Positions 53,295 to 61,231 of a DNA stretch of 64,000 bases are shown here, piece by piece. Numbering within the stretch: the stretch's first letter is position 1; each line of letters begins with the position of its first letter. This stretch comes from JB111 sp049856175 (GTDB lineage Bacteria > Actinomycetota > Actinomycetes > Actinomycetales > Actinomycetaceae): NCBI RefSeq assembly GCF_049856175.1, contig NZ_JBNDNA010000012.1:44966-108965 (forward strand), in the 5' to 3' direction. A program made the translations under genes and the position numbers. The notes beneath the pieces are model-generated. The model did not search any database. It saw only the letters and a program-made list of their open reading frames with translations, and was not told the DNA's origin.

Positions 53295-53852
53295 TCAGCC
53301 GCGCGCGCCTCGAGGCTGAGGGAGACCCGACATCTGGACGGTGAGGGAGAGGTTCTCCCACAGACCGCCCCGATGGAGGTTGGCCTCGACCTCGGGGCCG
53401 CCGATCGTCAGCAGCGGGGCGTAGAAGAAGCACTCGTCGATGCCGGGGACGCCGAGGCGGTCGGCGGCGGCCGGGTAGGGCTGCCGCTCGAGGACACCGT
53501 CGAGGAACTGGTCGTCGGTCAGGTCCGCGTAGAGCTGGTCCGACTCGAACGCGAGCTGGTCGATCGTCCCGCGCCGGAACCGTGCGACGTGGAACACGGG
53601 TGCGATGTACATGACGAGGTCGGCGAGCGCGGTCGTCAGCACGGGGACGGCGGTGGGCGGCATCGTCAGTACGCCGTCGAGCATCTGGTGCGCCCGGTCG
53701 GGGTCGACGACGCGCACGTACCCGTCGCCGACGAGCCCGCTGCCCTGCGCCTCCCACACCTCGACGAGGCCGCCCGGCGCCCGGTCGCGCCACCTCTCGA
53801 TCGTCCCGGGCGCGATCGGCGCCACGGCGTCGAAGCTCTCGAACGTCGTCAT
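53295..53852 (-). CDS. GAD-like/DUF1851 protein, probable immunity protein for the Ntox15 toxin
   Basis: A 185-residue protein starting at ATG 53852 behind GAAGGGGAC. The N-terminal GAD-like region has APIAPGTIERWRDRAPGGLVEVWEAQGSGLVGDGYVRVVDP, and the C-terminal DUF1851 region has MYIAPVFHVARFRRG and DECFFYAPLLTIGGPE. In Agrobacterium the immunity protein Tdi1, with this same domain pair, neutralises the Ntox15 DNase Tde1. Finding the family next to an Ntox15 toxin strongly suggests a cognate pair. Unlike the usual same-strand arrangement, the gene is on the opposite strand with its own start signals, which would allow immunity to be made without the toxin. Confidence 0.82.
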   Translation of the reverse strand: MTTFESFDAVAPIAPGTIERWRDRAPGGLVEVWEAQGSGLVGDGYVRVVDPDRAHQMLDGVLTMPPTAVPVLTTALADLVMYIAPVFHVARFRRGTIDQLAFESDQLYADLTDDQFLDGVLERQPYPAAADRLGVPGIDECFFYAPLLTIGGPEVEANLHRGGLWENLSLTVQMSGLPQPRGARG

Positions 53853-54029
53853 CCCAGGTCCCCTTCGTGGCCGGCCCCACCGCGGGCCCGTCACGGAAAC
53901 TCTTCCACACCGGACGGTCCGACGGTCGCGGGCGTGCAGGTCCGTCCCGGCGACCTCGTTGCCGGAGCGAACGGAGGCCCCGCCGGGAGACGGTGGAGCG
54001 TCCTCCTCGTGACCGGCTCCACCTCCGCC

Positions 54030-54035
54030 TAGACT
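54030..54035 (+). promoter_or_regulatory. -10 element (TAGACT) of the OsmC-like gene, leaderless
   Basis: TAGACT ends 6 nt before the ATG at 54042, with no ribosome-binding site. Confidence 0.55.
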
Positions 54036-54041
54036 CTCCGC

Positions 54042-54527
54042 ATGGGCGCACTGCAGACCTTCGACGTCACCGTGGACTGGACGGGTGCCGACGAGAGCGG
54101 CACCGCGAGCTACGCCTCCTACTCGCGCGACCACGAGGTACGCGTGGACGGCAAGCCGACGCTGCTCGCCAGCTCGGACCTGCGTGTCCGCACCGACGTC
54201 TCGCGCCACAAGGCGGAGGAGCTCTTCCTCGGCGCCGTGTCGCAGGCGCAGATGCTGTGGTTCCTGCGCACCGCCGCCAAGGAGGACGTCGTCGTCACCG
54301 GGTACCTGGACCAGGCGACCGCCACGCAGCGGATCGAGGGCGGGGGCTCGGGCCCGTTCACCGAGATCGTCCTGCGGCCGCGGGTCACCTACTCCGGGCA
54401 CGTGGGGGAGGAGACGGCGGCACGGCTGCACGCCTCGGCGCGGGACCACAACCACCTGGCCCGATCGCTCGGTGTCCCGGTGCGGGTCGAGCCCATCGAG
54501 GTGCGCCCGTCCGCGCCCACGGACTGA
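54042..54527 (+). CDS. OsmC-family protein without cysteines
   Basis: A 161-residue protein with the OsmC/YhfA-like fold order: an N-terminal beta-sheet (TVDWTGADESGTASYASYSRDH), then the long central helix and a C-terminal H-N-H-L-A-R-S-L...P-V-x-V-E-P motif. In the family the central helix starts S-A-C-H-M-L-W and the later motif holds the second Cys; here the first reads SQAQMLWFL and the second HNHLARSLG. The protein has no Cys at all, so thiol peroxidase activity is not possible. It may bind ligands or another protein. It stands alone upstream of uvrC. Confidence 0.85.
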   Translation: MGALQTFDVTVDWTGADESGTASYASYSRDHEVRVDGKPTLLASSDLRVRTDVSRHKAEELFLGAVSQAQMLWFLRTAAKEDVVVTGYLDQATATQRIEGGGSGPFTEIVLRPRVTYSGHVGEETAARLHASARDHNHLARSLGVPVRVEPIEVRPSAPTD

Positions 54528-54634
54528 GCCCCGCGCACGGGCCGAGCGCCGGCCGCCGTACCGCCGCCCATCTCCGCCCGGTCGCGCCACCGGCGGTCGG
54601 ACCGCCGCCCGGCCCGACCGTCGGCACGCGGACG

Positions 54635-54640
54635 TAGGCT
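54635..54640 (+). promoter_or_regulatory. uvrC -10 element, leaderless
   Basis: TAGGCT ends 6 nt before the uvrC ATG, identical to the hexamer before pdtaR at the same spacing. Confidence 0.6.
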
Positions 54641-54646
54641 CGAGCC

Positions 54647-56839
54647 ATGGCCGACCCGTCCGTCTACCGCCCCGCCACGGGCGAGATCCCCACCGACCCG
54701 GGCGTCTACCGGTTCCTCGACGACGACCACCGGGTCGTCTACGTCGGCAAGGCCAAGTCGCTGCGGCAGCGCCTGACGAGCTACTTCCAGGACCTCGCCG
54801 TCCTGCACCCGCGCACGCGCCAGATGGTGACGACCGCCTCGCGGGTCGAGTGGACGGTCGTGGGCACCGAGGTCGAGGCGCTCACGCTCGAGTACGCGTG
54901 GATCAAGGAGTTCGACCCCCGGTTCAACGTCAAGTACCGCGACGACAAGTCCTACCCGTACCTCGCGGTGACGATGGGGGAGGAGATCCCGCGGGCGCAG
55001 GTGCTCCGCGGCACCAAGCGCAAGGGCACGCGGTACTTCGGCCCGTACACGCACGCGTGGGCGATCCGGGACACGCTCGACCAGCTCCTGCGGGTCTTCC
55101 CGGTCCGTACCTGCTCGCCGGGCGTCTACCGGCAGGCCGCCTCCTCGGGTCGTCCGTGCCTGCTCGGCTACATCGACCGGTGCTCGGCCCCCTGCGTGGG
55201 GCGTGTGAGCCCGGACGAGCACCGCGAGATCGCCGAGGAGATGTGCGAGTTCCTCGCGGGCCGCACGGGGCCCTACCTGCGCGAGGTCGAGCGGGACATG
55301 CGCGCCGCGGCCGCGGACCAGGACTTCGAGCGCGCGGCACGGCTGCGCGACGACGCCGCCGCCCTGCGGCGGGTCGTCGAGCAGAACGCCGTCGTCCTGC
55401 CCGACGGCACCGACGCCGACGTCTTCGGCCTGGCCTCCGACGAGCTCCAGGCCGCCGTCCAGGTCTTCCACGTGCGGGGCGGGCGCATCCGCGGTCAGCG
55501 CGGCTGGGTGGTGGACCGGGTCGAGGACATCGACGACGCGGGCCTGCTCACGCAGCTGCTCGGTCAGGTCTACGGCGACGGCCCGGGTGCCCCGGGCGGA
55601 CGCGCACCGCGCGACCCGCGGTCCGTCGGCACGGCCCGCCGGCGGCCCTCGGACGGCGGGGCGACGAGCCCCGACGACGTCGAGCACACGCCGACGACCG
55701 CCGTGCCGGCGGAGGTGCTCGTCCCGCTCGAGCCCGCCGACGCCGAGCAGATCACGGCCTGGCTGGGCGTGCGCCGCGGCGCCCGCGTGCGGGTCCGGGT
55801 GCCGCAGCGCGGAGACAAGGCGACCCTCCTCGCCACCGTGACCACCAACGCCGAGCAGGCCCTCACGCTGCACAAGAGCCGCCGCGCCGGCGACCTCACC
55901 ACGCGTTCGCTCGCCCTGGCCGAGCTCACGGAGGCCCTCGGCCTGGACGCCAGCCCGCTGCGCATCGAGTGCTACGACATCTCCCACACGCAGGGCACCG
56001 AGCAGGTCGGGTCGATGGTCGTCTTCGAGGACGGCATGCCCAAGAAGTCCGACTACCGGCACTTCGTCGTCCGGGGCGAGGACGGCTCCGGCGCCCGGGA
56101 CGACACCGCGGCCATGGACGAGGTCCTGCGGCGGCGGTTCGCCCGGCTCCTCGCCGAGCGGGAGCAGCGGGACGAGCGCGAGCGGACGGCCGACGGGAAC
56201 GGCCGGCCCACGGACGCAGGGGGCGCGGACCCCGGTGCGTCCGGTCCGATCGAGATCGACGACGACGGCATCCCGCTCGACGTCGGACCCGTCGACCCCG
56301 CGACCGGGCGCGCCCGCCGGTTCGCCTACCCGCCGCAGCTCGTCGTGGTCGACGGCGGCGAGCCGCAGGTCAACGCGGCCCACCGCGCGATGGTCGACCT
56401 CGGGGTGGACGACGTCGCCGTCGTCGGCCTGGCCAAGCGCCTGGAGGAGGTGTGGCTGCCGGGCGAGCCGTTCCCCGTCATCCTGCCCCGCACCTCGCCC
56501 GCGCTGTACCTCCTCCAGCACCTGCGCGACGAGTCGCACCGGTTCGCCGTCACGCACCACCGCTCCCGCCGCTCCAAGCGGCAGACGAGGTCCGTGCTCG
56601 ACGACGTCCCCGGCCTGGGCCCTGCCCGGCAGAAGGCCCTGCTCAAGACCTTCGGCTCGGTCAAGCGCCTGAGGGTGGCGGAGGTCGAGGAGATCGCGCA
56701 GGTCAGGGGGATCGGACCGGCCACCGCCCGGGCCGTCCTCGAGGCGCTGGCGCCGCCCGGTGCGACCGAGGACGCCGGGACGGGGACGGAGGACGCCGGG
56801 ACGGGTACGGGGACGGGCGAGCGGACCGAGCAGGCGTGA
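54647..56839 (+). CDS. uvrC: UvrABC system protein C
   Basis: A 730-residue dual-incision nuclease of nucleotide excision repair. GIY-YIG domain at about 12-95 (GVYRFLDDDHRVVYVGKAKSLRQRL); UvrB-binding UVR domain at about 215-250 (DFERAARLRDDAAALR); RNase H-like 3'-domain with IECYDISHTQGTEQVGSMVVF and VVVDGGEPQVNA; two C-terminal helix-hairpin-helix units (VPGLGPARQKALLKTFGS, VRGIGPATA). Two Gly/Asp/Arg-rich insertions make it longer than the ~610 residues of E. coli. The extreme C-terminus is a small DAGTGT repeat. Confidence 0.97.
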   Translation: MADPSVYRPATGEIPTDPGVYRFLDDDHRVVYVGKAKSLRQRLTSYFQDLAVLHPRTRQMVTTASRVEWTVVGTEVEALTLEYAWIKEFDPRFNVKYRDDKSYPYLAVTMGEEIPRAQVLRGTKRKGTRYFGPYTHAWAIRDTLDQLLRVFPVRTCSPGVYRQAASSGRPCLLGYIDRCSAPCVGRVSPDEHREIAEEMCEFLAGRTGPYLREVERDMRAAAADQDFERAARLRDDAAALRRVVEQNAVVLPDGTDADVFGLASDELQAAVQVFHVRGGRIRGQRGWVVDRVEDIDDAGLLTQLLGQVYGDGPGAPGGRAPRDPRSVGTARRRPSDGGATSPDDVEHTPTTAVPAEVLVPLEPADAEQITAWLGVRRGARVRVRVPQRGDKATLLATVTTNAEQALTLHKSRRAGDLTTRSLALAELTEALGLDASPLRIECYDISHTQGTEQVGSMVVFEDGMPKKSDYRHFVVRGEDGSGARDDTAAMDEVLRRRFARLLAEREQRDERERTADGNGRPTDAGGADPGASGPIEIDDDGIPLDVGPVDPATGRARRFAYPPQLVVVDGGEPQVNAAHRAMVDLGVDDVAVVGLAKRLEEVWLPGEPFPVILPRTSPALYLLQHLRDESHRFAVTHHRSRRSKRQTRSVLDDVPGLGPARQKALLKTFGSVKRLRVAEVEEIAQVRGIGPATARAVLEALAPPGATEDAGTGTEDAGTGTGTGERTEQA

Positions 56840-56858
56840 TCACTGGCACACTGAGGCC

Positions 56859-57800
56859 ATGACTGACGGTGCCGATCCCCGCCCCCCGACGGTCCCCGAC
56901 GGCATCCCCGAGCTCGACGAGTCCGCGACGCTCCCCGACGTGGAGCCGGCGGAGCTGCTCATCATCACGGGGATGTCGGGTGCCGGCCGCTCCCGGGCCG
57001 CGGCGGCCCTGGAGGACCTGTCGTGGTACGTCGTCGACAACCTGCCGCCGCGCCTGCTCGGTGCCCTGGCCGGCCTGCTGACCCCCGGCGCGGGCGTGCG
57101 CCGGCTCGCCGCCGTCGTCGACGTGCGGTCAGGGGCGTTCTTCTCCGAGCTCGTCGCCGTGCTCGCCGAGATGCGCGACCGCGGCGTCGACTACCGCATC
57201 ATGTTCCTCGACGCCGACGACGCCGAGCTCGTCCGGCGCTACGAGTCCGTGCGCCGGCCGCACCCGCTCCAGGGCGACGGCCGGCTCCTCGACGGGATCA
57301 CCGCCGAGCGGTCGCTGCTGCGCGACCTGCGCAGCCGCGCCGACGTCATCATCGAGACCACGAGCCTGTCCGTGCACGACCTCGCGCGCCGCGTCCGGGA
57401 GGAGGTGGGGCAGTCCGTCGACCGGCAGGTCCGCCTGTCCATCATGTCGTTCGGCTTCAAGTACGGCCTCCCGCTCGACGCCGACCACGTCGTCGACGTC
57501 CGGTTCCTCTCCAACCCGTACTGGGTCTCCGAGCTGCGCCACCTCACCGGGCAGGACGACAAGGTCTCCTCCTACGTCCTCTCGCAGCCGGACGCGGAGC
57601 AGTTCGTCGAGAGCTACGTCGACACGATCGCGCCCGTGCTGGACCGCTACCTCGACGAGCTCAAGCCGTTCGTCACCATCGGCGTGGGCTGCACGGGCGG
57701 CAAGCACCGCTCCGTCGCGGTCACCGAGCGGATGGCGCAGCTCTTCCGCGCGCGGGGCCAGGTGGTGCGCACCCTCCACCGGGACGTGGGGCGCGAGTGA
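56859..57800 (+). CDS. rapZ: RNase adapter / nucleotide-binding protein RapZ (YvcJ)
   Basis: A 313-residue P-loop protein. The Walker A motif reads GMSGAGRS, with Arg in place of Lys as in other actinobacterial RapZ proteins. Further family motifs: DNLPPRLL, FLDADDAELVRRY, RRPHPL, FGFKYGLPLDADHVVDVRFLSNP and the C-terminal GCTGGKHRSV that binds UDP-sugar in E. coli RapZ. The first 30 residues are a disordered extension. It belongs to the conserved rapZ-yvcK-whiA cluster; the stop shares one base with the yvcK start. A weak CACACT hexamer lies 6 nt before the ATG. Confidence 0.95.
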   Translation: MTDGADPRPPTVPDGIPELDESATLPDVEPAELLIITGMSGAGRSRAAAALEDLSWYVVDNLPPRLLGALAGLLTPGAGVRRLAAVVDVRSGAFFSELVAVLAEMRDRGVDYRIMFLDADDAELVRRYESVRRPHPLQGDGRLLDGITAERSLLRDLRSRADVIIETTSLSVHDLARRVREEVGQSVDRQVRLSIMSFGFKYGLPLDADHVVDVRFLSNPYWVSELRHLTGQDDKVSSYVLSQPDAEQFVESYVDTIAPVLDRYLDELKPFVTIGVGCTGGKHRSVAVTERMAQLFRARGQVVRTLHRDVGRE

Positions 57801-58843
57801 TGGCGGTACCCACCCCCGGCCGGCCCGGGTACTCCGGCCTCCCGGAACCCAGGGGGACCGGCGCCCGGGGCGCGAAGGTCGTCGCCCTCGGCGGCGGCCA
57901 CGGCCTTGCGGCCACCCTGTCCGCGGTCCGGCACCTCACCTCCGCCGTCACCGCGATCGTCACGGTCGCCGACGACGGCGGGTCGTCTGGCCGGCTGCGC
58001 GGCGAGCTCGGCGTGCTGCCGCCCGGCGACCTGCGCATGGCGCTGTCCGCCCTGTGCGACGACGGCGAGTGGGGCCAGACCTGGCGGGACGTCCTGCAGC
58101 ACCGGCTTCGGTCCGACGGGCCGCTCGACAACCACAGCGTCGGCAACATCCTCATCGTCGCCCTGTGGTCGATCCTCGACGACGAGGTCCAGGGCCTGGA
58201 GTGGGTGGCGAGCCTGCTCGGCGTGCGCGGTCGCGTGGTCCCGATGTCCGCCGTCCCGCTGGACATCGAGGCCGACGTCGTGGACCCGGCCACCGGCGAG
58301 GTCCGGGTCGTGCGCGGTCAGTCCCGGGTCGCGAAGGTCTCGGGCCGTGTCCGATCGGTGCGGCTGCTCCCGGGCGACCCGCCCGCGCGACCGGAGGGGG
58401 TCTCGGCGGTGCGGGAGGCCGACTGGGTGATCCTCGGTCCGGGCTCCTGGTACACGTCCGTCGTGCCCCACCTGCTCGTGCCCGAGCTCGTCGACGCCCT
58501 GTGCACGACCGACGCGCACCGCGCGCTCGTCCTCAACCTCTCCAACGACGACTCTGAGTCCGAGGGCATGTCCGTCTCCGACCACCTGCGCTCCCTGCAC
58601 GACCACGCGCCGGACCTCCGGCTCGACGTCGTCGTCGCGGACCCGCTGGTCGTCGACGACCTCGACGAGCTCGAGCGGGCGGCCGCGGCGCTCGGCGCCC
58701 GGATCCTGCTCCGGCAGGTGCGGGCGACCGGCGCGGACGCCACCCACGACCCGTTGCGCCTGGCCGCAGCCCTGCGCGACGCGATGGAGCGCACGGAGGG
58801 CGACGTCGAGACCGCCGGACGCACCGACGGGCGGGGGATGTGA
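57800..58843 (+). CDS. yvcK: YvcK/CofD-like gluconeogenesis factor
   Basis: A 347-residue Rossmann-like protein that binds UDP-sugars and supports cell-wall synthesis and growth on gluconeogenic carbon sources in Bacillus. Motifs: VVALGGGHGLAATLSAVR, VTVADDGGSSGRLR, GVLPPGDLRMALSAL, NHSVGNILI, ILGPGSWYTSVVPHLLV and LNLSNDDSESEGMSVSDHL. An N-terminal extension of ~25 residues is Pro/Gly-rich. It sits between rapZ and whiA as in most Gram-positives; ATG overlaps TGA by one base. Confidence 0.96.
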   Translation: MAVPTPGRPGYSGLPEPRGTGARGAKVVALGGGHGLAATLSAVRHLTSAVTAIVTVADDGGSSGRLRGELGVLPPGDLRMALSALCDDGEWGQTWRDVLQHRLRSDGPLDNHSVGNILIVALWSILDDEVQGLEWVASLLGVRGRVVPMSAVPLDIEADVVDPATGEVRVVRGQSRVAKVSGRVRSVRLLPGDPPARPEGVSAVREADWVILGPGSWYTSVVPHLLVPELVDALCTTDAHRALVLNLSNDDSESEGMSVSDHLRSLHDHAPDLRLDVVVADPLVVDDLDELERAAAALGARILLRQVRATGADATHDPLRLAAALRDAMERTEGDVETAGRTDGRGM

Positions 58844-58854
58844 AGATGGGCGTC

Positions 58855-59835
58855 ATGTCCCTCACCGCGGCCGTCAAGGACGAGCTCGCCCGCGTCGACG
58901 TCCCCAAGGCCTCGGCCAAGCGCGCAGAGCTCTCGACCATCCTCCGGTTCGCGGGAGGGCTGCACATCGTCAGCGGTCGCATCGTGCTCGAGGCCGAGCT
59001 CGACACCGCGATCGTCGCCCGGCGCCTGCGCACCGGGATCGACGAGCTGTTCGGGCTCCACGGCGACATCCTCGTCGTCTCCCCGGGCGGGCTGCGCCGC
59101 TCCACCCGCTACATCGTGCGCGTGGTCAAGGACGGCGAGGCGCTCGCCCGGCAGACCGGCCTGCTGGACAATCGTGGTCGGCCCGTCCGCGGGCTGCCGA
59201 CCGCCGTCGTCGGGGCCGGGGTCGCCGAGGCGACCGCCGCCTGGCGGGGCGCCTTCCTCGTCCACGGGTCGCTCACCGAGCCCGGCCGCTCGTCCTCGCT
59301 CGAGATCACCTGTCCGGGGCCCGAGGCCGCCCTCGCCCTCGTGGGCTGCGCACGGCGGCTCGGCGTGTCCGGAAAGAACCGCGAGGTGCGCGGCGTGGAC
59401 CGGGTCGTCGTGCGCGACGGCGACGGCATCTCGGCACTCCTGACCCGCATGGGTGCCCACGACGCCGTGCTCACGTGGGAGGAGCGCCGCACCCGGCGCG
59501 AGGTGCGCGGCACCGCGAACCGCCTGGCCAACTTCGACGACGCCAACCTGCGCCGCTCGGCACGCGCCGCGGTCGCCGCCGGCGCGCGCGTGGAGCGGGC
59601 CTTCGAGATCCTCGGCGACGAGGTGCCGGACCACCTGCTCGAGGCGGGCCGGCTGCGCATGGCCAACCGGCAGGCCTCCCTCGAGGAGCTCGGCGTGATG
59701 TCGGACCCCCCGATGACGAAGGACGCCGTCGCCGGCCGGATCCGGCGGCTGCTCGCCATGGCCGACCGTCGCGCCGAGGAGCTGGGCGTGCCCAGCACGC
59801 AGGCGGTGCTCCCGCCCGACGACGAGGACGCCTGA
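58855..59835 (+). CDS. whiA: Sporulation/cell-division regulator WhiA
   Basis: A 326-residue DNA-binding regulator with an N-terminal LAGLIDADG-like domain (SLTAAVKDELARV, ILRFAGGLHIVSGRIVLEAELDT, GSLTEPGRSSSLEITCPGPEAAL) and a C-terminal helix-turn-helix (ANRLANFDDANLRRSA, QASLEELGVMSDPPMTKDAVAGRIRRLL). In Streptomyces WhiA works with WhiB to activate division genes. ATG 58855 aligns with the standard MAxTAAVKDE start; GTG 58840 and ATG 58846 are in-frame alternatives that would add 5 or 3 residues and overlap the yvcK stop. Confidence 0.96.
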   Translation: MSLTAAVKDELARVDVPKASAKRAELSTILRFAGGLHIVSGRIVLEAELDTAIVARRLRTGIDELFGLHGDILVVSPGGLRRSTRYIVRVVKDGEALARQTGLLDNRGRPVRGLPTAVVGAGVAEATAAWRGAFLVHGSLTEPGRSSSLEITCPGPEAALALVGCARRLGVSGKNREVRGVDRVVVRDGDGISALLTRMGAHDAVLTWEERRTRREVRGTANRLANFDDANLRRSARAAVAAGARVERAFEILGDEVPDHLLEAGRLRMANRQASLEELGVMSDPPMTKDAVAGRIRRLLAMADRRAEELGVPSTQAVLPPDDEDA

Positions 59836-59990
59836 GCGGCCCGTCCGTGCCCGCCCGTGCCGCCGGAACCGGCCGGGCCGCGGGTGGGCCTCCTCCCATC
59901 GACGGGTCGCCGACGCGGTCATCCGTGCGCATCCGTTCACCGTGGGCGGACGACGGACGATCGCCGCTGCTGCCCGTCCGCGCGTCCGAC

Positions 59991-59996
59991 TAGGAT
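59991..59996 (+). promoter_or_regulatory. -10 element (TAGGAT) of the gap operon
   Basis: TAGGAT lies 17 bp after a poor -35 (TGCTGC, 59968-59973) and ends 7 nt before the GTG of a short upstream ORF. The preceding 59836-59990 shows no gene. Confidence 0.55.
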
Positions 59997-60003
59997 CAGG
60001 GGC

Positions 60004-60111
60004 GTGGGGATGACGCCGACGGCCACGGTCCGTCGCGGGCGCCGCCCACGCAGGCCCGACCGACATGCGTGCGCCCCGACCGGTGCACCGAGGAGGAGAG
60101 AACCACAGTGA
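60004..60111 (+). CDS. Arg/Pro-rich leader ORF upstream of gap (35 aa)
   Basis: GTG 60004 opens 35 codons whose TGA (60109-60111) overlaps the gap GTG start by four bases. It is 7 nt behind the -10 hexamer, so its message would be leaderless. The peptide is strongly basic: 11 of 35 residues are Arg and 7 are Pro (for instance RRGRRPRRPDR). The gap Shine-Dalgarno AGGAGGAGA lies inside its last codons, so translation of the leader would cover or expose that site. Whether the peptide matters or only the act of translation cannot be told. Confidence 0.45.
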   Translation: MGMTPTATVRRGRRPRRPDRHACAPTGAPRRREPQ

Positions 60112-61115
60112 CCATCAAGGTTGGCATCAACGGCTTCGGCCGTATCGGACGCAACTTCACGCGTGCGCTGCTGGCGTCGGGCGCCGACGTGCAGATCGTC
60201 GGCGTCAACGACCTCACGGACAACCGCACCCTCGCGCACCTGCTCAAGTACGACTCGATCTTCGGCGTGCTGGCCGACGAGGTGACCCACGACGACGAGA
60301 ACATCAGCGTCGGCGACGTCACCTTCCGCGCGCTGGCCGAGCCGGACCCGACCAAGCTGCCCTGGGGCGAGCTGGGCGCCGACATCGTCATCGAGTCCAC
60401 GGGCCGCTTCACCGACGCGACCAAGGCCAAGGCGCACATCGAGGCCGGCGCGAAGAAGGTCATCATCTCGGCCCCCGGCAAGAACGAGGACGCGACGTTC
60501 GTCGTCGGCGTGAACCACACCGAGTACGACCCGGCGAACCACCACGTGGTCTCCAACGCCTCGTGCACGACCAACTGCCTCGCGCCGATGGCCAAGGTCC
60601 TCGACGCGGAGTTCGGCATCGAGCGCGGCCTCATGACCACCATCCACGCCTACACGGCCGACCAGAACCTCCAGGACGGCCCGCACAAGGACCTGCGTCG
60701 CGCCCGCGCCGCCGCCCTGTCGATCATCCCGACCTCGACGGGTGCCGCCAAGGCCGTCTCGCTCGTGCTCCCGCAGCTCAAGGGCAAGCTCGACGGCTAC
60801 GCGCTCCGCGTGCCGACCCCGACCGGCTCCGCGACGGACCTCACGTTCACCGCCAGCAAGCCCGTCACGGTCGAGTCCGTCAACGCCGCCATGAAGGCCG
60901 CCGCGGAGTCCGAGGAGCTCAAGGGCATCGTCCAGTACACCGAGGACCCGATCGTCTCGCAGGACATCGTGGGCAACTCGCACACGTCGATCTTCGACGC
61001 GGGCCTGACCAAGGTGATCGACGACCAGGTCAAGGTCGTCGCCTGGTACGACAACGAGTTCGGCTACTCCTCGTCGCTCGTCACGCTGGCCGCCTACATC
61101 GGCGCGCGTCTCTGA
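60108..61115 (+). CDS. gap: Glyceraldehyde-3-phosphate dehydrogenase, type I
   Basis: A 335-residue NAD-dependent glycolytic enzyme. It begins KVGINGFGRIGRNF (NAD site), has the catalytic Cys in SNASCTTNCLAPM, the active-site His in the TTIHAYTADQ segment, the RRARAAALSIIPTSTGAAK phosphate-binding stretch and WYDNEFGYS. The GTG at 60108 follows a perfect AGGAGGAGA. It overlaps a 35-codon leader ORF. pgk follows after 116 bp, giving the gap-pgk-tpiA glycolytic order that is usual in actinobacteria, downstream of whiA. Confidence 0.98.
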   Translation: MTIKVGINGFGRIGRNFTRALLASGADVQIVGVNDLTDNRTLAHLLKYDSIFGVLADEVTHDDENISVGDVTFRALAEPDPTKLPWGELGADIVIESTGRFTDATKAKAHIEAGAKKVIISAPGKNEDATFVVGVNHTEYDPANHHVVSNASCTTNCLAPMAKVLDAEFGIERGLMTTIHAYTADQNLQDGPHKDLRRARAAALSIIPTSTGAAKAVSLVLPQLKGKLDGYALRVPTPTGSATDLTFTASKPVTVESVNAAMKAAAESEELKGIVQYTEDPIVSQDIVGNSHTSIFDAGLTKVIDDQVKVVAWYDNEFGYSSSLVTLAAYIGARL

Positions 61116-61231
61116 CCGACGCCGTCACCGCCTGACCGCGACGTCCGCCCACCGCGCAGCAGCGCCGTGCGCGGGCGTCGCGGCCTGTGCGGGCCCGGCC
61201 CGACCACCCCTCGACGAGCAAGGAGCACCGC

